In this document: one piece after another, positions 1-6,963 of the stretch
Numbering within the stretch: position 1 is the first letter of the stretch
How the letters are laid out: each line of letters begins with the position of its first letter
IMG/VR virus record: IMGVR_UViG_3300042881_003221
Location: 1-53,616 of that record
Direction: 5' to 3' (one strand)
Length of the DNA stretch: 53,616 nucleotides
DNA from: a virus
The notes under the pieces: generated by a model
The model's input: only the letters and a program-made list of their open reading frames with translations
The model's database searches: none
What the model was told of the DNA's origin: nothing
Program-made: the position numbers and the translations under genes

Positions 1-290
1 CGGCCAGATAGGCGCGGGCCAGATTGGCGCCGTCCAGATTGGCGCCGTCCAGATTGGCGCCGGCCAGATTGGCGCCGTCCAGATTGGCGCCGTCCAGATT
101 GGCGCCGTCCAGATTGGCGCCGTCCAGATTGGCGCCGGCCAGATTGGCGCCGGCCAGATAGGCGCGGGCCAGATTGGCGCCGTCCAGATTGGCGCCGTCC
201 AGATTGGCGCCGGCCAGATTGGCGCCGGCCAGATTGGCGCCGTCCAGGTTGGCGCCGGCCAGATTGGCGCCGTCCAGATTGGCGCGGGCT
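1..290. repeat. 15-bp tandem repeat array inside the pentapeptide gene
   Basis: Nineteen tandem copies of a 15-bp unit with core ccagattggcgcc. Units differ almost only at one position (ggcc versus gtcc, meaning Ala versus Asp) plus two ccagata/gcggg variants and one ccaggtt. Positions 1-77 and 151-227 are identical, so there is also a 150-bp (ten-unit) higher-order repeat. Coding explains the 15-bp period, but the lack of synonymous divergence suggests recent expansion or continuing slippage and recombination. Confidence 0.95.
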
Positions 291-427
291 TCGACGGCCT
301 TCTTGACGGCCCATCCACGTTTGAATTGCACAGACATGCCAAGACATTCGGCGGTCAGTTCGCACTCGAACATGACCGCATCGGTCCAACGGTTTCGGAT
401 TTGGAAGCGTTCGGCGGGGGTGCTCAT
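1..427 (-). CDS. Pentapeptide-repeat protein, N-terminal part (gene crosses the window ends)
   Basis: The minus-strand frame opens with ATG at 427 and encodes about 45 non-repeat residues (beginning [14 protein letters not shown]), then A-N-L-D/A-G pentapeptides down to position 1, where the frame is open in mid-codon. Its continuation is the frame entering at 53616. Joined directly, the halves stay in frame and give about 252 residues. Pentapeptide repeats fold as a right-handed quadrilateral beta-helix; known members include DNA-mimic proteins, but many phage members have no assigned role. The gene is first in the long leftward operon. The N-terminal segment matches no family I recognise. 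Confidence is high that it is a pentapeptide protein and low on function. Confidence 0.85.
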   Translation of the reverse strand, partial: MSTPAERFQIRNRWTDAVMFECELTAECLGMSVQFKRGWAVKKAVEARANLDGANLAGANLDGANLAGANLAGANLDGANLDGANLARAYLAGANLAGANLDGANLDGANLDGANLDGANLAGANLDGANLDGANLARAYLA

Positions 428-537
428 GTCGGCGGTTCCCATCGGTTTCGATGGGGGGACTTTCCCATATCCGAAAACTTCCGTCAACCGGAAATATTCA
501 GATTGACAGAAGTTTCCCGGCGGCTAAGATGCACCGC
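428..537. promoter_or_regulatory. Divergent control region with candidate operators and a rightward promoter
   Basis: This 110-bp gap lies between divergent starts (427 leftward, 538 rightward). On the plus strand TTGACA (503-508), a 16-bp spacer and TAAGAT (525-530) form a plausible sigma-70 promoter. A dyad TTCCG-N5-CGGAA lies at 479-493. A second imperfect dyad, ACTTTC...GAAAACT, lies at about 459-479, and a further half site GTTTCCCGG at 512-520 sits between -35 and -10. Such clustered half sites next to a Cro-like gene resemble a phage operator region. No clear consensus leftward promoter was found. Confidence 0.55.
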
Positions 538-747
538 ATGATCACTCTCAAACAGCAAGCCAAGGCCGCCGGGTTGACGCAACGGGAAATCGCATCCGCG
601 CTTGGCGTCGGTGAGCCTGCCGTATCTATGTGGTTTTCGCGGACTGCTGGCATTCCGGTCCGTCACCTGACACCGCTTGCGGACTTGCTGAAAGTGCCGC
701 TGGCTGACGTTGTGGCTCAGGCTTGTCCGATGAAGGATGATGCGTGA
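538..747 (+). CDS. Cro/C1-type helix-turn-helix protein
   Basis: Sixty-nine residues with an XRE-type helix-turn-helix at about 13-34 ([21 protein letters not shown]), followed by a helix pair typical of Cro-like proteins. It probably binds operators in the adjacent control region; that role is inferred from position. An ATG at 529 (three residues longer) and a longer upstream frame are possible. I prefer 538 because the -10 box TAAGAT would put the transcription start at about 537, giving a leaderless mRNA, and no Shine-Dalgarno sequence precedes either ATG. The stop overlaps the next start (TGATG). Confidence 0.75.
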   Translation: MITLKQQAKAAGLTQREIASALGVGEPAVSMWFSRTAGIPVRHLTPLADLLKVPLADVVAQACPMKDDA

Positions 748-1271
748 TGCCGGTTTACATGATCCGATCCGGAGAATACGGCCCGGTAAAAATCGGGCAC
801 GCTACCGACCCTTACGATAGGCTTGCCGCTTTGCAGGTGGCGCACTTTGATCCTCTTGTTATCATTCGCTTGTTCGATGGTAGCGTAAATGAGGAGCGCG
901 CCCTTCATCGTGCTTTTATGAACTTGCGTGTGCGGGGTGAGTGGTTCTCTTTCTGCCCAAGCATGATGGAAGATGTCGGGTTGATCGAAGTGCCGATATA
1001 TCAGCACAAGAAAGGCCGTCTGGCGCATGTATCCTCAGAGGATTTGAGGGATTATGCAAAAAAGCATGGCCTTTTCATGATGACAGCATACCGCGAGGCC
1101 CACAGCCTCACACAAGCCGATCTGGCCGCTACGCTTGGCGTCACACAATCGACCGTGGCGCGGTGGGAGGCTGGGTCAATGCCGGCGCGGGACATGCTGA
1201 CGAAGATCGCGGAAATCACGGAAGGGCAGGTTATGCCTAATGACTGGATTGAGCCGAGGGTTGTCGCATGA
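747..1271 (+). CDS. GIY-YIG (T5orf172-type) domain fused to an XRE helix-turn-helix
   Basis: About 174 residues in two domains. Residues 3-70 (VYMIRSGEYGPVKIG, then DRLAALQ, EERALHRAF and GEWFS) match the T5orf172/MUG113 branch of the GIY-YIG nuclease superfamily, with the expected Tyr, Lys-Ile-Gly, Arg and Glu positions. Residues about 118-145 (SLTQADLAATLGVTQSTVARW) are an XRE-type DNA-binding helix-turn-helix. It could be a sequence-directed nuclease or a regulator using a degenerate nuclease fold. The start is ATG 747, coupled TGATG to the Cro-like gene, so the two are co-expressed; GTG 744 is an alternative. Confidence 0.8.
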   Translation: MPVYMIRSGEYGPVKIGHATDPYDRLAALQVAHFDPLVIIRLFDGSVNEERALHRAFMNLRVRGEWFSFCPSMMEDVGLIEVPIYQHKKGRLAHVSSEDLRDYAKKHGLFMMTAYREAHSLTQADLAATLGVTQSTVARWEAGSMPARDMLTKIAEITEGQVMPNDWIEPRVVA

Positions 1272-1345
1272 TCTTCAACGCCATCCTCACGGTCCTCGGG
1301 TCCATTAGCGTCGGCGTGATATCCGTCGTGTTGCTCGCATGGTGA
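1268..1345 (+). CDS. Micro membrane protein (25 aa)
   Basis: Short frame with an ATGA overlap to the preceding stop. The product is MIFNAILTVLGSISVGVI followed by SVVLLAW, one hydrophobic segment over almost its full length and no charged residue. It is probably an inner-membrane micropeptide if expressed. Coupling to its neighbours supports it; size and low complexity argue for caution. No family recognised. Confidence 0.45.
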   Translation: MIFNAILTVLGSISVGVISVVLLAW

Positions 1346-1419
1346 ACGCGGTGATCGGCTTCCTCATGGCCGGCGGGGTCGCGGGCGTGGCGATCGCGCT
1401 GGTGGCGGTGTGGCTGTGA
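1339..1419 (+). CDS. Second micro membrane protein (26 aa)
   Basis: Overlaps the preceding micro-gene by 7 bp and starts ATG GTG AAC. The product, MVNAVIGFLMAGGVAGVAIA then LVAVWL, is one Gly/Ala-rich transmembrane helix with small-residue (GxxxA-like) packing positions. It ends in a GTGA junction with the next gene. Two adjacent overlapping single-helix micro-proteins may form a pair; nothing in the sequence shows the target. Confidence 0.45.
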   Translation: MVNAVIGFLMAGGVAGVAIALVAVWL

Positions 1420-1598
1420 TCACGGTCGCCCGTCTCTACTGGCCGCGCATCCGCACCGTGTCGCAACGGACCATGGTAGCCCGGATGCGCGCCTCCGGCA
1501 TGACCTACGCCGCGATTGCCAAACAGACCGGCATTCCGGTTTCGACGCTGCATGAGTGGTGCACCTCCGCGCAGGCCAAGAAGGCGCGCGGGGCATGA
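1416..1598 (+). CDS. Small helix-turn-helix protein
   Basis: Sixty residues. The centre, MRASGMTYAAIAKQTGIPVS followed by TLHEWC, is a homeodomain-like/resolvase-type helix-turn-helix. The N-terminal part is basic (RLYWPRIR...RTMVARMR). It has no catalytic domain, so it is a probable DNA-binding regulator. GTG 1416 is chosen because it overlaps the previous TGA (GTGA); GTG 1410 is the alternative. Confidence 0.65.
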   Translation: MITVARLYWPRIRTVSQRTMVARMRASGMTYAAIAKQTGIPVSTLHEWCTSAQAKKARGA

Positions 1599-1744
1599 AT
1601 AGCCGGGATGGTGAACGCAATTTTGTCCAGGGTTCGGACCGTTGTGAGCAGCCTCGGGACCCGGCTACGGCCGGCGTGCGCGTCATGGTGGCGGTGCGCC
1701 GGTCGATCTTATCCCCGTGCGCGCGGGGGGTTATCCGTGCGTGA
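1595..1744 (+). CDS. Hypothetical small protein (49 aa)
   Basis: ATGA overlap with the previous stop; the product is polar and Arg-rich (MNSRDGERNFVQGSDRCEQP and on). It ends 20 bp before a strong terminator hairpin, as expected for the last gene of a transcript. No family recognised. It could be spurious, since no conserved motif supports it. Confidence 0.4.
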   Translation: MNSRDGERNFVQGSDRCEQPRDPATAGVRVMVAVRRSILSPCARGVIRA

Positions 1745-1763
1745 CTTCCTCCCCGATCAACTG

Positions 1764-1796
1764 CGCCGGCTGGGTTCGCTCAGCCGGCGGCTTTTT
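1764..1796 (+). terminator. Rho-independent terminator
   Basis: Perfect 9-bp stem CGCCGGCTG (1764-1772) and CAGCCGGCG (1781-1789), 8-nt loop, then GCTTTTTC. It would end the transcript from the 538 promoter just before the helicase gene, or attenuate it. Downstream genes then need read-through, antitermination or a promoter I did not recognise. Confidence 0.8.
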
Positions 1797-1823
1797 CGGG
1801 GAAAAAAATCGGGGAATGAAAAA

Positions 1824-3224
1824 ATGCGAGACGAATACCAGGAGTTTCTGACGGCCAGGGCGCAACTCGGCACACGCGACGGGTTCAAGCCGACGTATCG
1901 GCCGTCGTTTTTGAAAGACTTCCAAGCCGCACTTCATGAATGGTCCGTGGAAATGGGACGGGCTGCACTGTTGGAGGATTGCGGCCTTGGCAAGACGGTC
2001 CAGCAACTTTGCTGGGCACAGAACGTGGTCGAGCATACCAACCGGCCTGTCATTATCTGGGCACCGCTCGCCGTGACCGGCCAGACGGTCAAGGAAGCCG
2101 AGAAATTTGGGATCGAGGCTTACGCCTGTCCCGATGGCAAACCACGTCCAGGGATCAACGTGGCCAACTACGAGCGGATGCACCTGTTCGACGCCGCCGA
2201 CTATGCCGGGGCGGTGTGCGATGAAAGCTCAATTTTGAAATCCTTCGACGGACAACGTCGACAGGACATCACCGAGTTTATGCGGAAAATGAGGTATCGT
2301 CTGCTTTGCACCGCAACCGCCGCGCCGAACGAATACACCGAGCTTGGAACATCCAGCGAGGCGCTGGGGTATCTGGGCTACATGGACATGCTTTCCCGGT
2401 TCTTCAAAAACAACCAAGGGAACAGCATCAAGCCGAACGTCATTCGCCAACGCGGCAAGAATTTTCAGCAGCTAGACGACAACGCGAAGTGGCGCTTCAA
2501 GGGTCACGCGGAGGTTGCGTTCTGGAAGTGGGTTTGCTCATGGGCGCGGGCTGTTCGGCGTCCGTCTGACATGGGGTTTTCGGATGAAGGGTTTATCCTG
2601 CCGCCGCTGATCGAGCGGCAACACATGGTGCAGGTCGATCGCCCGCCTTCCGGGATGCTGTTCACCCTACCCGCGATCGGGCTTGCGGAGCAGCGCGATG
2701 AACGGCGCCGGACTATCCGCGATCGGTGCGAAGCCGCCGCCGCGTTGGTTGCCGATACCGGACAACCGGCCGTCGTGTGGTGCCATCTGAATGAGGAAGG
2801 CGATCTACTCGAAGGCATGATCCGCGATTGTGTCCAGGTTTCCGGCAAGGATACCGACGATCGGAAGGTCGAAAAATTCGGCGCATTCCTGACTGGCGAG
2901 GCTCGTGTTCTTGTCACTAAAGGCAAGATCGGCGCATGGGGCTTGAATTTCCAACACTGCGCTCACTCGGTTGCGTTCCCGACGCACTCGTTCGAGGAAT
3001 ACTACCAGCAGGTTCGGCGGTTCTATCGGTTCGGGCAGACCAGGCAGGTGGTGTCCGATATCGTCACGACCGAGGGTGAAAAATCCATCCTCGCCAACCT
3101 GCAACGCAAAGCCGTAGCGGCTGACAAGATGTACAATGATCTGGTGACGTATATGAATGACGCGATCGGAATTGATCGCAGCGTCGCCTTTACCAAGAAT
3201 GAGGAACTTCCCCAATGGCTGTAA
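1824..3224 (+). CDS. SNF2/DEAD-type superfamily 2 helicase
   Basis: 466 residues from ATG 1824, preceded by GGGGA at 8-bp spacing. Motif I (Walker A) is EDCGLGKTVQ at 51-60. Motif II is CDESS at about 132-136, a DESx variant of DEAH. The C-terminal RecA lobe has VVWCHLN, VLVTKGKIGAWGLNF and QQVRRFYRFGQTR (motifs IV-VI). It is an ATP-dependent DNA translocase or helicase of the phage type usually encoded beside a methyltransferase, and the next gene is one. The longer frame opening at 1608 would include the terminator hairpin and is unlikely. Likely role: DNA metabolism or protection, by inference. Confidence 0.9.
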   Translation: MRDEYQEFLTARAQLGTRDGFKPTYRPSFLKDFQAALHEWSVEMGRAALLEDCGLGKTVQQLCWAQNVVEHTNRPVIIWAPLAVTGQTVKEAEKFGIEAYACPDGKPRPGINVANYERMHLFDAADYAGAVCDESSILKSFDGQRRQDITEFMRKMRYRLLCTATAAPNEYTELGTSSEALGYLGYMDMLSRFFKNNQGNSIKPNVIRQRGKNFQQLDDNAKWRFKGHAEVAFWKWVCSWARAVRRPSDMGFSDEGFILPPLIERQHMVQVDRPPSGMLFTLPAIGLAEQRDERRRTIRDRCEAAAALVADTGQPAVVWCHLNEEGDLLEGMIRDCVQVSGKDTDDRKVEKFGAFLTGEARVLVTKGKIGAWGLNFQHCAHSVAFPTHSFEEYYQQVRRFYRFGQTRQVVSDIVTTEGEKSILANLQRKAVAADKMYNDLVTYMNDAIGIDRSVAFTKNEELPQWL

Positions 3225-4207
3225 TGGATCAACTGATTACCGACCGCTTCGCCATCTACAACGGCGACTGCATGGACGTGATGCGCGCCCTGCCGGACCG
3301 CAAGATCGCCATGACGGTCTACTCCCCCCCGTTCGGCGGACTGTTCCAATACAGCTCCTCCGACCGCGATCTGTCCAACTGCCTCGACTACAACGAGTTT
3401 TTCCAGCACTACGAGTTCATCGTGAAGGAACTGGCCAGGATCACCATGCCGGGCCGGATGACAGCCGTGCATTGCATGGACGTTCCCACCGGCAACACCG
3501 GCACCGATGGCTACATCGACTTTCCGGGCGATATCATCCGCCTGCACCAACGCCTCGGTTGGACCTATGCCGCGCGCCGGGCCATCTGGAAAGAACCGCT
3601 GGCCGTGCGGATGCGGACCATGGCGAAGAACCTCGCACACGCGACCATCGTGGAAGACAGCGCGAAGGCCGGCGTAGCGGGGGCGGATTACCTGTTGGTG
3701 TTCCGCCGCGATGGCGAAAACAAAGTCCCGATCGCGCATCCGGTTGGGCTGTTGGATTACGCGGGCGAACGCAAGCCGCCGGTTGGGGTCCTGAAGTATC
3801 GCGGATGGACCGGCAACCAAATCGAGAACCGCTATTCGCACTGGATTTGGAGACAGTATGCGTCTTCGATATGGGACGACATTAGGATCAGCAATGTCCT
3901 GCCGTTCCACGATGCGCGCGACGATCAGGACGAGAAGCACGTTCACCCCCTCCAACTGGACGTGATCGACCGCGCGACTGTTCTGTGGTCCAACCCTGGC
4001 GAAACGGTGCTTACGCCATTCATGGGCGTGGGATCCGAGGTGTTTTCTCCGGTTCGTCTCGGACGCAAGGGCATCGGCATCGAGTTGAAGCCGTCCTATT
4101 TCCGGCAGGCTGTCAAGAACATGGGGCAGGTTGACGCGCCTCCGTCCGAGACATTGGAATTGGAGTTTGACCCGAACGCGTTTCCGTCGATGGATGTTGG
4201 GAAATGA
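3215..4207 (+). CDS. Beta-class DNA adenine/cytosine-N4 methyltransferase (orphan)
   Basis: 330 residues. Catalytic motif IV is SPPF at 37-40; the SAM-binding motif I comes late, at TPFMGVG 267-273, followed by GIGIELKPSYF. The IV-before-I order is the beta-class arrangement of N6-adenine/N4-cytosine methyltransferases (D21-type). No restriction endonuclease is nearby, so it probably protects phage DNA from host restriction or alters regulation. It overlaps the helicase end by 10 bp; GAGGAA upstream supports ATG 3215 over ATG 3224. Confidence 0.92.
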   Translation: MAVMDQLITDRFAIYNGDCMDVMRALPDRKIAMTVYSPPFGGLFQYSSSDRDLSNCLDYNEFFQHYEFIVKELARITMPGRMTAVHCMDVPTGNTGTDGYIDFPGDIIRLHQRLGWTYAARRAIWKEPLAVRMRTMAKNLAHATIVEDSAKAGVAGADYLLVFRRDGENKVPIAHPVGLLDYAGERKPPVGVLKYRGWTGNQIENRYSHWIWRQYASSIWDDIRISNVLPFHDARDDQDEKHVHPLQLDVIDRATVLWSNPGETVLTPFMGVGSEVFSPVRLGRKGIGIELKPSYFRQAVKNMGQVDAPPSETLELEFDPNAFPSMDVGK

Positions 4208-4542
4208 CCCCCCTGCAACGCCGCACCCTCGAATATCTGGCCACGGTGGACAGCGCGACGCCGGCCGATGTCGCCCATGCGCGGAGGTTCTTGTGCCCGA
4301 AAGCAGCCCGCGAACTTATGGCCCGCCTAATCGCCGCTGGCCACGCCCGCAACATTTCCACTACCCGCCGCTGCGTCTACCGCATCACGCTCCAAGGCCG
4401 CGAAGCCATCGCCCCGCCGCTCGTATGCGTCGCGTGGCGGAACGGCCAGAGCGCGCCCCTCAAGCCCGCGACGGCCGAGGCTTTGCGGGTGCGGCTGGAT
4501 GGGGAGATGGGGCCGGGGACGCATCGGGTGGTGCCGAAGTGA
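4204..4542 (+). CDS. Winged-helix-like hypothetical protein
   Basis: 112 residues with an ATGA overlap to the methyltransferase. The first half (TPLQRRTLEYLATVDSATPA, then KAARELMARLIAAGHARN and YRITLQGREAI) has the helix pattern plus trailing Y-x-I-T...G of a winged-helix domain (MarR/PadR-like). A DNA-binding role is inferred. The C-terminal third is not recognisable. Confidence 0.7.
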   Translation: MTPLQRRTLEYLATVDSATPADVAHARRFLCPKAARELMARLIAAGHARNISTTRRCVYRITLQGREAIAPPLVCVAWRNGQSAPLKPATAEALRVRLDGEMGPGTHRVVPK

Positions 4543-4715
4543 TGCTGCTCACCAGCCCAGACTGGCAAGCCGACTGCCAGAAATGGCGCGGTCGATTGCT
4601 GACCGGCAAGCACGCTCATTGGTGTGCGGAGTGGGACCACCTGCCGGTGGATGAGACCTGCGCGGAGTGGCCGTGTGGGTGTGACGTGAAACGGAAGGAT
4701 GCGGACGATGCCTGA
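4542..4715 (+). CDS. Small conserved-looking protein with Trp/Cys/His positions (57 aa)
   Basis: Starts in a TGATG overlap and encodes 57 residues rich in Trp, Cys and His (DWQADCQKWRG, HAHWCAEWDHLPVDETC, EWPCGC). The spaced Cys and His could bind a metal. The dense aromatic/Cys pattern suggests a real constrained protein, but I know no family name. Confidence 0.65.
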   Translation: MLLTSPDWQADCQKWRGRLLTGKHAHWCAEWDHLPVDETCAEWPCGCDVKRKDADDA

Positions 4716-5133
4716 TATCGTAAACAAAATGAGTGAAGCGGAGGCCGATTATATCCGACGGGTATGGACAACAAACACCGTCCAAAGGGACACAGAACGC
4801 AACGTTAACGGCCTAGCCGCATTCTGCCACGCATCCAGCGTCATTCCCGGCTGGTGGGACAAGCCACGCAATCCCGGCGAACTGATTGCCCTGATGCACT
4901 CGGAACTATCCGAGGCACTGGAAGGCATCCGCAAGGACGCGCAAGACGATCATCTGCCAGAGTTCAAATCGGTAGAGGTTGAACTGGCCTACGCGCTGAT
5001 CCGCATCTTTGACTACGCCGGAGCGGCAAACCTGCTGCTTGGCGAGGCGTTCGTTGCCAAGCTGGCATACAACGCGCAACGGGCCGATCACAAGCGGGAG
5101 AACCGGGCAAAGGTTGGCGGCAAGGCGTTTTAA
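4708..5133 (+). CDS. MazG-like nucleotide pyrophosphohydrolase
   Basis: About 141 residues. The helical segment ELIALMHSELSEALEGIRKD followed by KSVEVELAYALIRIFDYAG has the E-x2-E...E-x2-D/D pattern of all-alpha NTP pyrophosphatases (MazG/dUTPase-2 superfamily), which hydrolyse (d)NTPs or (p)ppGpp-type nucleotides with Mg2+. ATG 4708 is preferred because GGAAGG (4693-4698) lies 9 bp upstream; ATG 4699 touches it. It overlaps the previous gene by 8 bp. Likely role: nucleotide pool control during infection. Confidence 0.75.
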   Translation: MPDIVNKMSEAEADYIRRVWTTNTVQRDTERNVNGLAAFCHASSVIPGWWDKPRNPGELIALMHSELSEALEGIRKDAQDDHLPEFKSVEVELAYALIRIFDYAGAANLLLGEAFVAKLAYNAQRADHKRENRAKVGGKAF

Positions 5134-5159
5134 CCAATCCGCGCCCGGCGGTTTCGGGC

Positions 5160-5189
5160 AAAAAAAACACCCGCGATGGTGCGCGGGTG
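5160..5189 (-). terminator. Hairpin with U-tract readable on the minus strand
   Basis: Eight-base stem CACCCGCG (5168-5175) and CGCGGGTG (5182-5189), 6-nt loop, with an A-run at 5160-5167 on the plus strand. It is a rho-independent terminator only for leftward transcription, although all flanking genes read rightward. It may block antisense transcripts, or act as an mRNA hairpin just before the next ribosome site (GGAG at about 5194). Confidence 0.55.
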
Positions 5190-5204
5190 CATTGGAGACT
5201 TACG

Positions 5205-6098
5205 ATGCTTCAAGAGCGTTTGAATATACAACCGAGCGGAACGAAGGACAACAACAAAGGCGATGGTGACAAGATGTGGCTACACGCCATGCTCCATCGC
5301 GGGCGGACTGAACGCATCACAACAATCGTCATGATCACGCCAGAACTGGCAAAGGCCATGCTCGAATTGAACAAGGGCAATCGTCCAATCGGCGAGAACC
5401 GCGTCAAGCGGCACATGGAACGGTTGAAGTCCGGGACGTTCATATTGACACATCAAGGGATTGCGTTCGCTGATGATGGCACGTTGAACGATGGCCAGCA
5501 CCGTCTGACCGCCATTGCTCAAAGCGGCGTCGGCGCGGAAATGCAAGTTACGTTCGGCGCGTCGCGTGATGAGTTTCTCGTTGTGGACAAGGGAGACCGT
5601 CGGACGTCGGGCGACGACCTAAACATCATGCGTATGAGCTACGGCAATATCAGGGCATCCGTGTCGCATCGGCTATATTCGATTGAGCATGGGATCGTCG
5701 GATCAATCGACCCCGAAATTGTCACTCAACATGCGCAACAAAACGCCAACGAGCAAATGGAACTGGCGCTAACTACGGCCTATCGGCTGAAGAAAATCAC
5801 CCAGCCAACAGCATCTGCTCTGGCACATTATTGGATTGCAACCAGGACGAAACAATCTAAGGCAAGACAGGATGATTTTTGGGGCGGATTGATAACCGGC
5901 GAGAATATCAGCGGTGTCCTGTTGAAACTTCGCGAGTGGCTGAAGGATGAAAAGCCTGAACAACACAACTATGCACACCAGAATGTGGTAATCGCCGCCG
6001 TCATCATCCTCGGTTGGAACTCGTTTAACCGCCGGGGCATAAAAGCACTCCAACACAAGTCATGGCCGCACATTATTAAACTACCGGAGCCGGTATGA
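5205..6098 (+). CDS. ParB/sulfiredoxin-fold DNA-binding protein
   Basis: 297 residues from ATG 5205 (GGAG 8 bp upstream). The segment NRPIGENRVKRHMERLKSG, then GIAFADDGTLNDGQHRLTAI and VDKGDRRTSGDD, resembles ParB-like nuclease-domain proteins of phages, with the G-Q-H-R-L signature in place of G-x-R-R. The C-terminal 150 residues are helical and I do not recognise them. Such proteins are often linked to phage DNA modification or transcription control, not partition. No parA neighbours it; a second ParB-like gene follows with a 4-bp overlap. Confidence 0.7.
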   Translation: MLQERLNIQPSGTKDNNKGDGDKMWLHAMLHRGRTERITTIVMITPELAKAMLELNKGNRPIGENRVKRHMERLKSGTFILTHQGIAFADDGTLNDGQHRLTAIAQSGVGAEMQVTFGASRDEFLVVDKGDRRTSGDDLNIMRMSYGNIRASVSHRLYSIEHGIVGSIDPEIVTQHAQQNANEQMELALTTAYRLKKITQPTASALAHYWIATRTKQSKARQDDFWGGLITGENISGVLLKLREWLKDEKPEQHNYAHQNVVIAAVIILGWNSFNRRGIKALQHKSWPHIIKLPEPV

Positions 6099-6961
6099 TG
6101 ATCGGCAAGCGATCCCGCGAACCCGTTGACGCCATCGAAGTATCCGACCGGATGCGCGATCGGTGCGATGACGATACGGTAGTCCGATTGATGGACAGCA
6201 TCCAGAGGATCGGGCTACAGACGCCGATATCCGTTCGGTGGGTGGGTGATAACCTGATGCTTGTCGCTGGCCGCCACCGACTGGAAGCAGTCCGCCGTCT
6301 TGGATGGGAGAATGTCGATTGCACCATGCTCACGGGCACCGACGATGAAGCACGGATGTGGGAGATTGCGGAGAACCTGCATCGGGCTGATCTGACGGTG
6401 TTGGAGCGGGATGAGCATATCTCGGAGTGGGTGCGGCTGGCGGGGAAGAATGATGACGGAGTATCGGCGCAAGATGCGCCGAAACTCTCTGCGCGAGGTA
6501 GGAATGGGGAGGGAAGGCCGGAATCCGGCATCAACGCCGCATCCCGCGAGCTTGGCGTTGAAAGAACCGCAGCACAGCGCGCAACCAAGGTCGCAGCGAT
6601 CACTCCAGAAGCGAAGGCAGCAGCAAAGGAAAACGGCTTAGACAACAACCAAGCCGCGCTCCTCCAAGTGGCCAAGGCGCCGCCGGAAGAACAAGCAGCC
6701 AAGGTCGAGGAAATCGCAGCCGCGAAGAAAGCCGCCGCCGACGCAAAGAAAGCCGAGCGCCTACTGGCCGAGGAAGCAGCGAAGGAAGCAAAGAAGGCCA
6801 ACGCCGCGACCGACACCGTAATTCGCCTGACAGTGGAACAACAATACGCAGAGTGGATCATGCGGCACGTTGCCATATCCGAACTAGACACACTCATTGC
6901 GTGGATACAAACCGCCAAGCCTGCCGGTATCATCGCAGCACTGCGGCGCAATGCCGCCTAA
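6095..6961 (+). CDS. ParB/Spo0J-like protein with coiled-coil C-terminus
   Basis: 288 residues. The ParB N-terminal domain has SDRMRDR...VRLMDSIQRIGLQ, GRHRLEAVRRLGW (the G-x-R-R catalytic/CTP-binding type box), then IAENLHRADLTVLERDEHI and a putative helix-turn-helix near 145-165. Residues about 170-240 are an Ala/Lys/Glu-rich coiled coil. It is a possible CTP-dependent DNA clamp or a ParB-like nuclease. No parA gene and no obvious parS palindrome were seen, so plasmid-like partition is not supported. Confidence 0.8.
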   Translation: MMIGKRSREPVDAIEVSDRMRDRCDDDTVVRLMDSIQRIGLQTPISVRWVGDNLMLVAGRHRLEAVRRLGWENVDCTMLTGTDDEARMWEIAENLHRADLTVLERDEHISEWVRLAGKNDDGVSAQDAPKLSARGRNGEGRPESGINAASRELGVERTAAQRATKVAAITPEAKAAAKENGLDNNQAALLQVAKAPPEEQAAKVEEIAAAKKAAADAKKAERLLAEEAAKEAKKANAATDTVIRLTVEQQYAEWIMRHVAISELDTLIAWIQTAKPAGIIAALRRNAA

Positions 6962-6963
6962 CC

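Noticed and set aside
1-290. CRISPR-like array at the left end
   Set aside because: The 15-bp units are contiguous with no spacers and encode pentapeptides in one open frame; no cas genes are present.
1608-1823. N-terminal extension of the helicase from 1608
   Set aside because: The extension would run through a strong terminator hairpin and has no domain; ATG 1824 has a ribosome site.
3023-3955. 310-codon minus-strand frame over the methyltransferase
   Set aside because: It is antisense to a methyltransferase with complete motifs; no ribosome site or domain seen.
1824-4207. Restriction-modification or BREX-like locus
   Set aside because: Only a helicase and a methyltransferase are present; no restriction nuclease, PglZ or BrxC-type genes adjoin.
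5205-6961. Plasmid-like ParABS partition system
   Set aside because: Two ParB-fold genes but no ParA ATPase and no repeated parS palindrome nearby.
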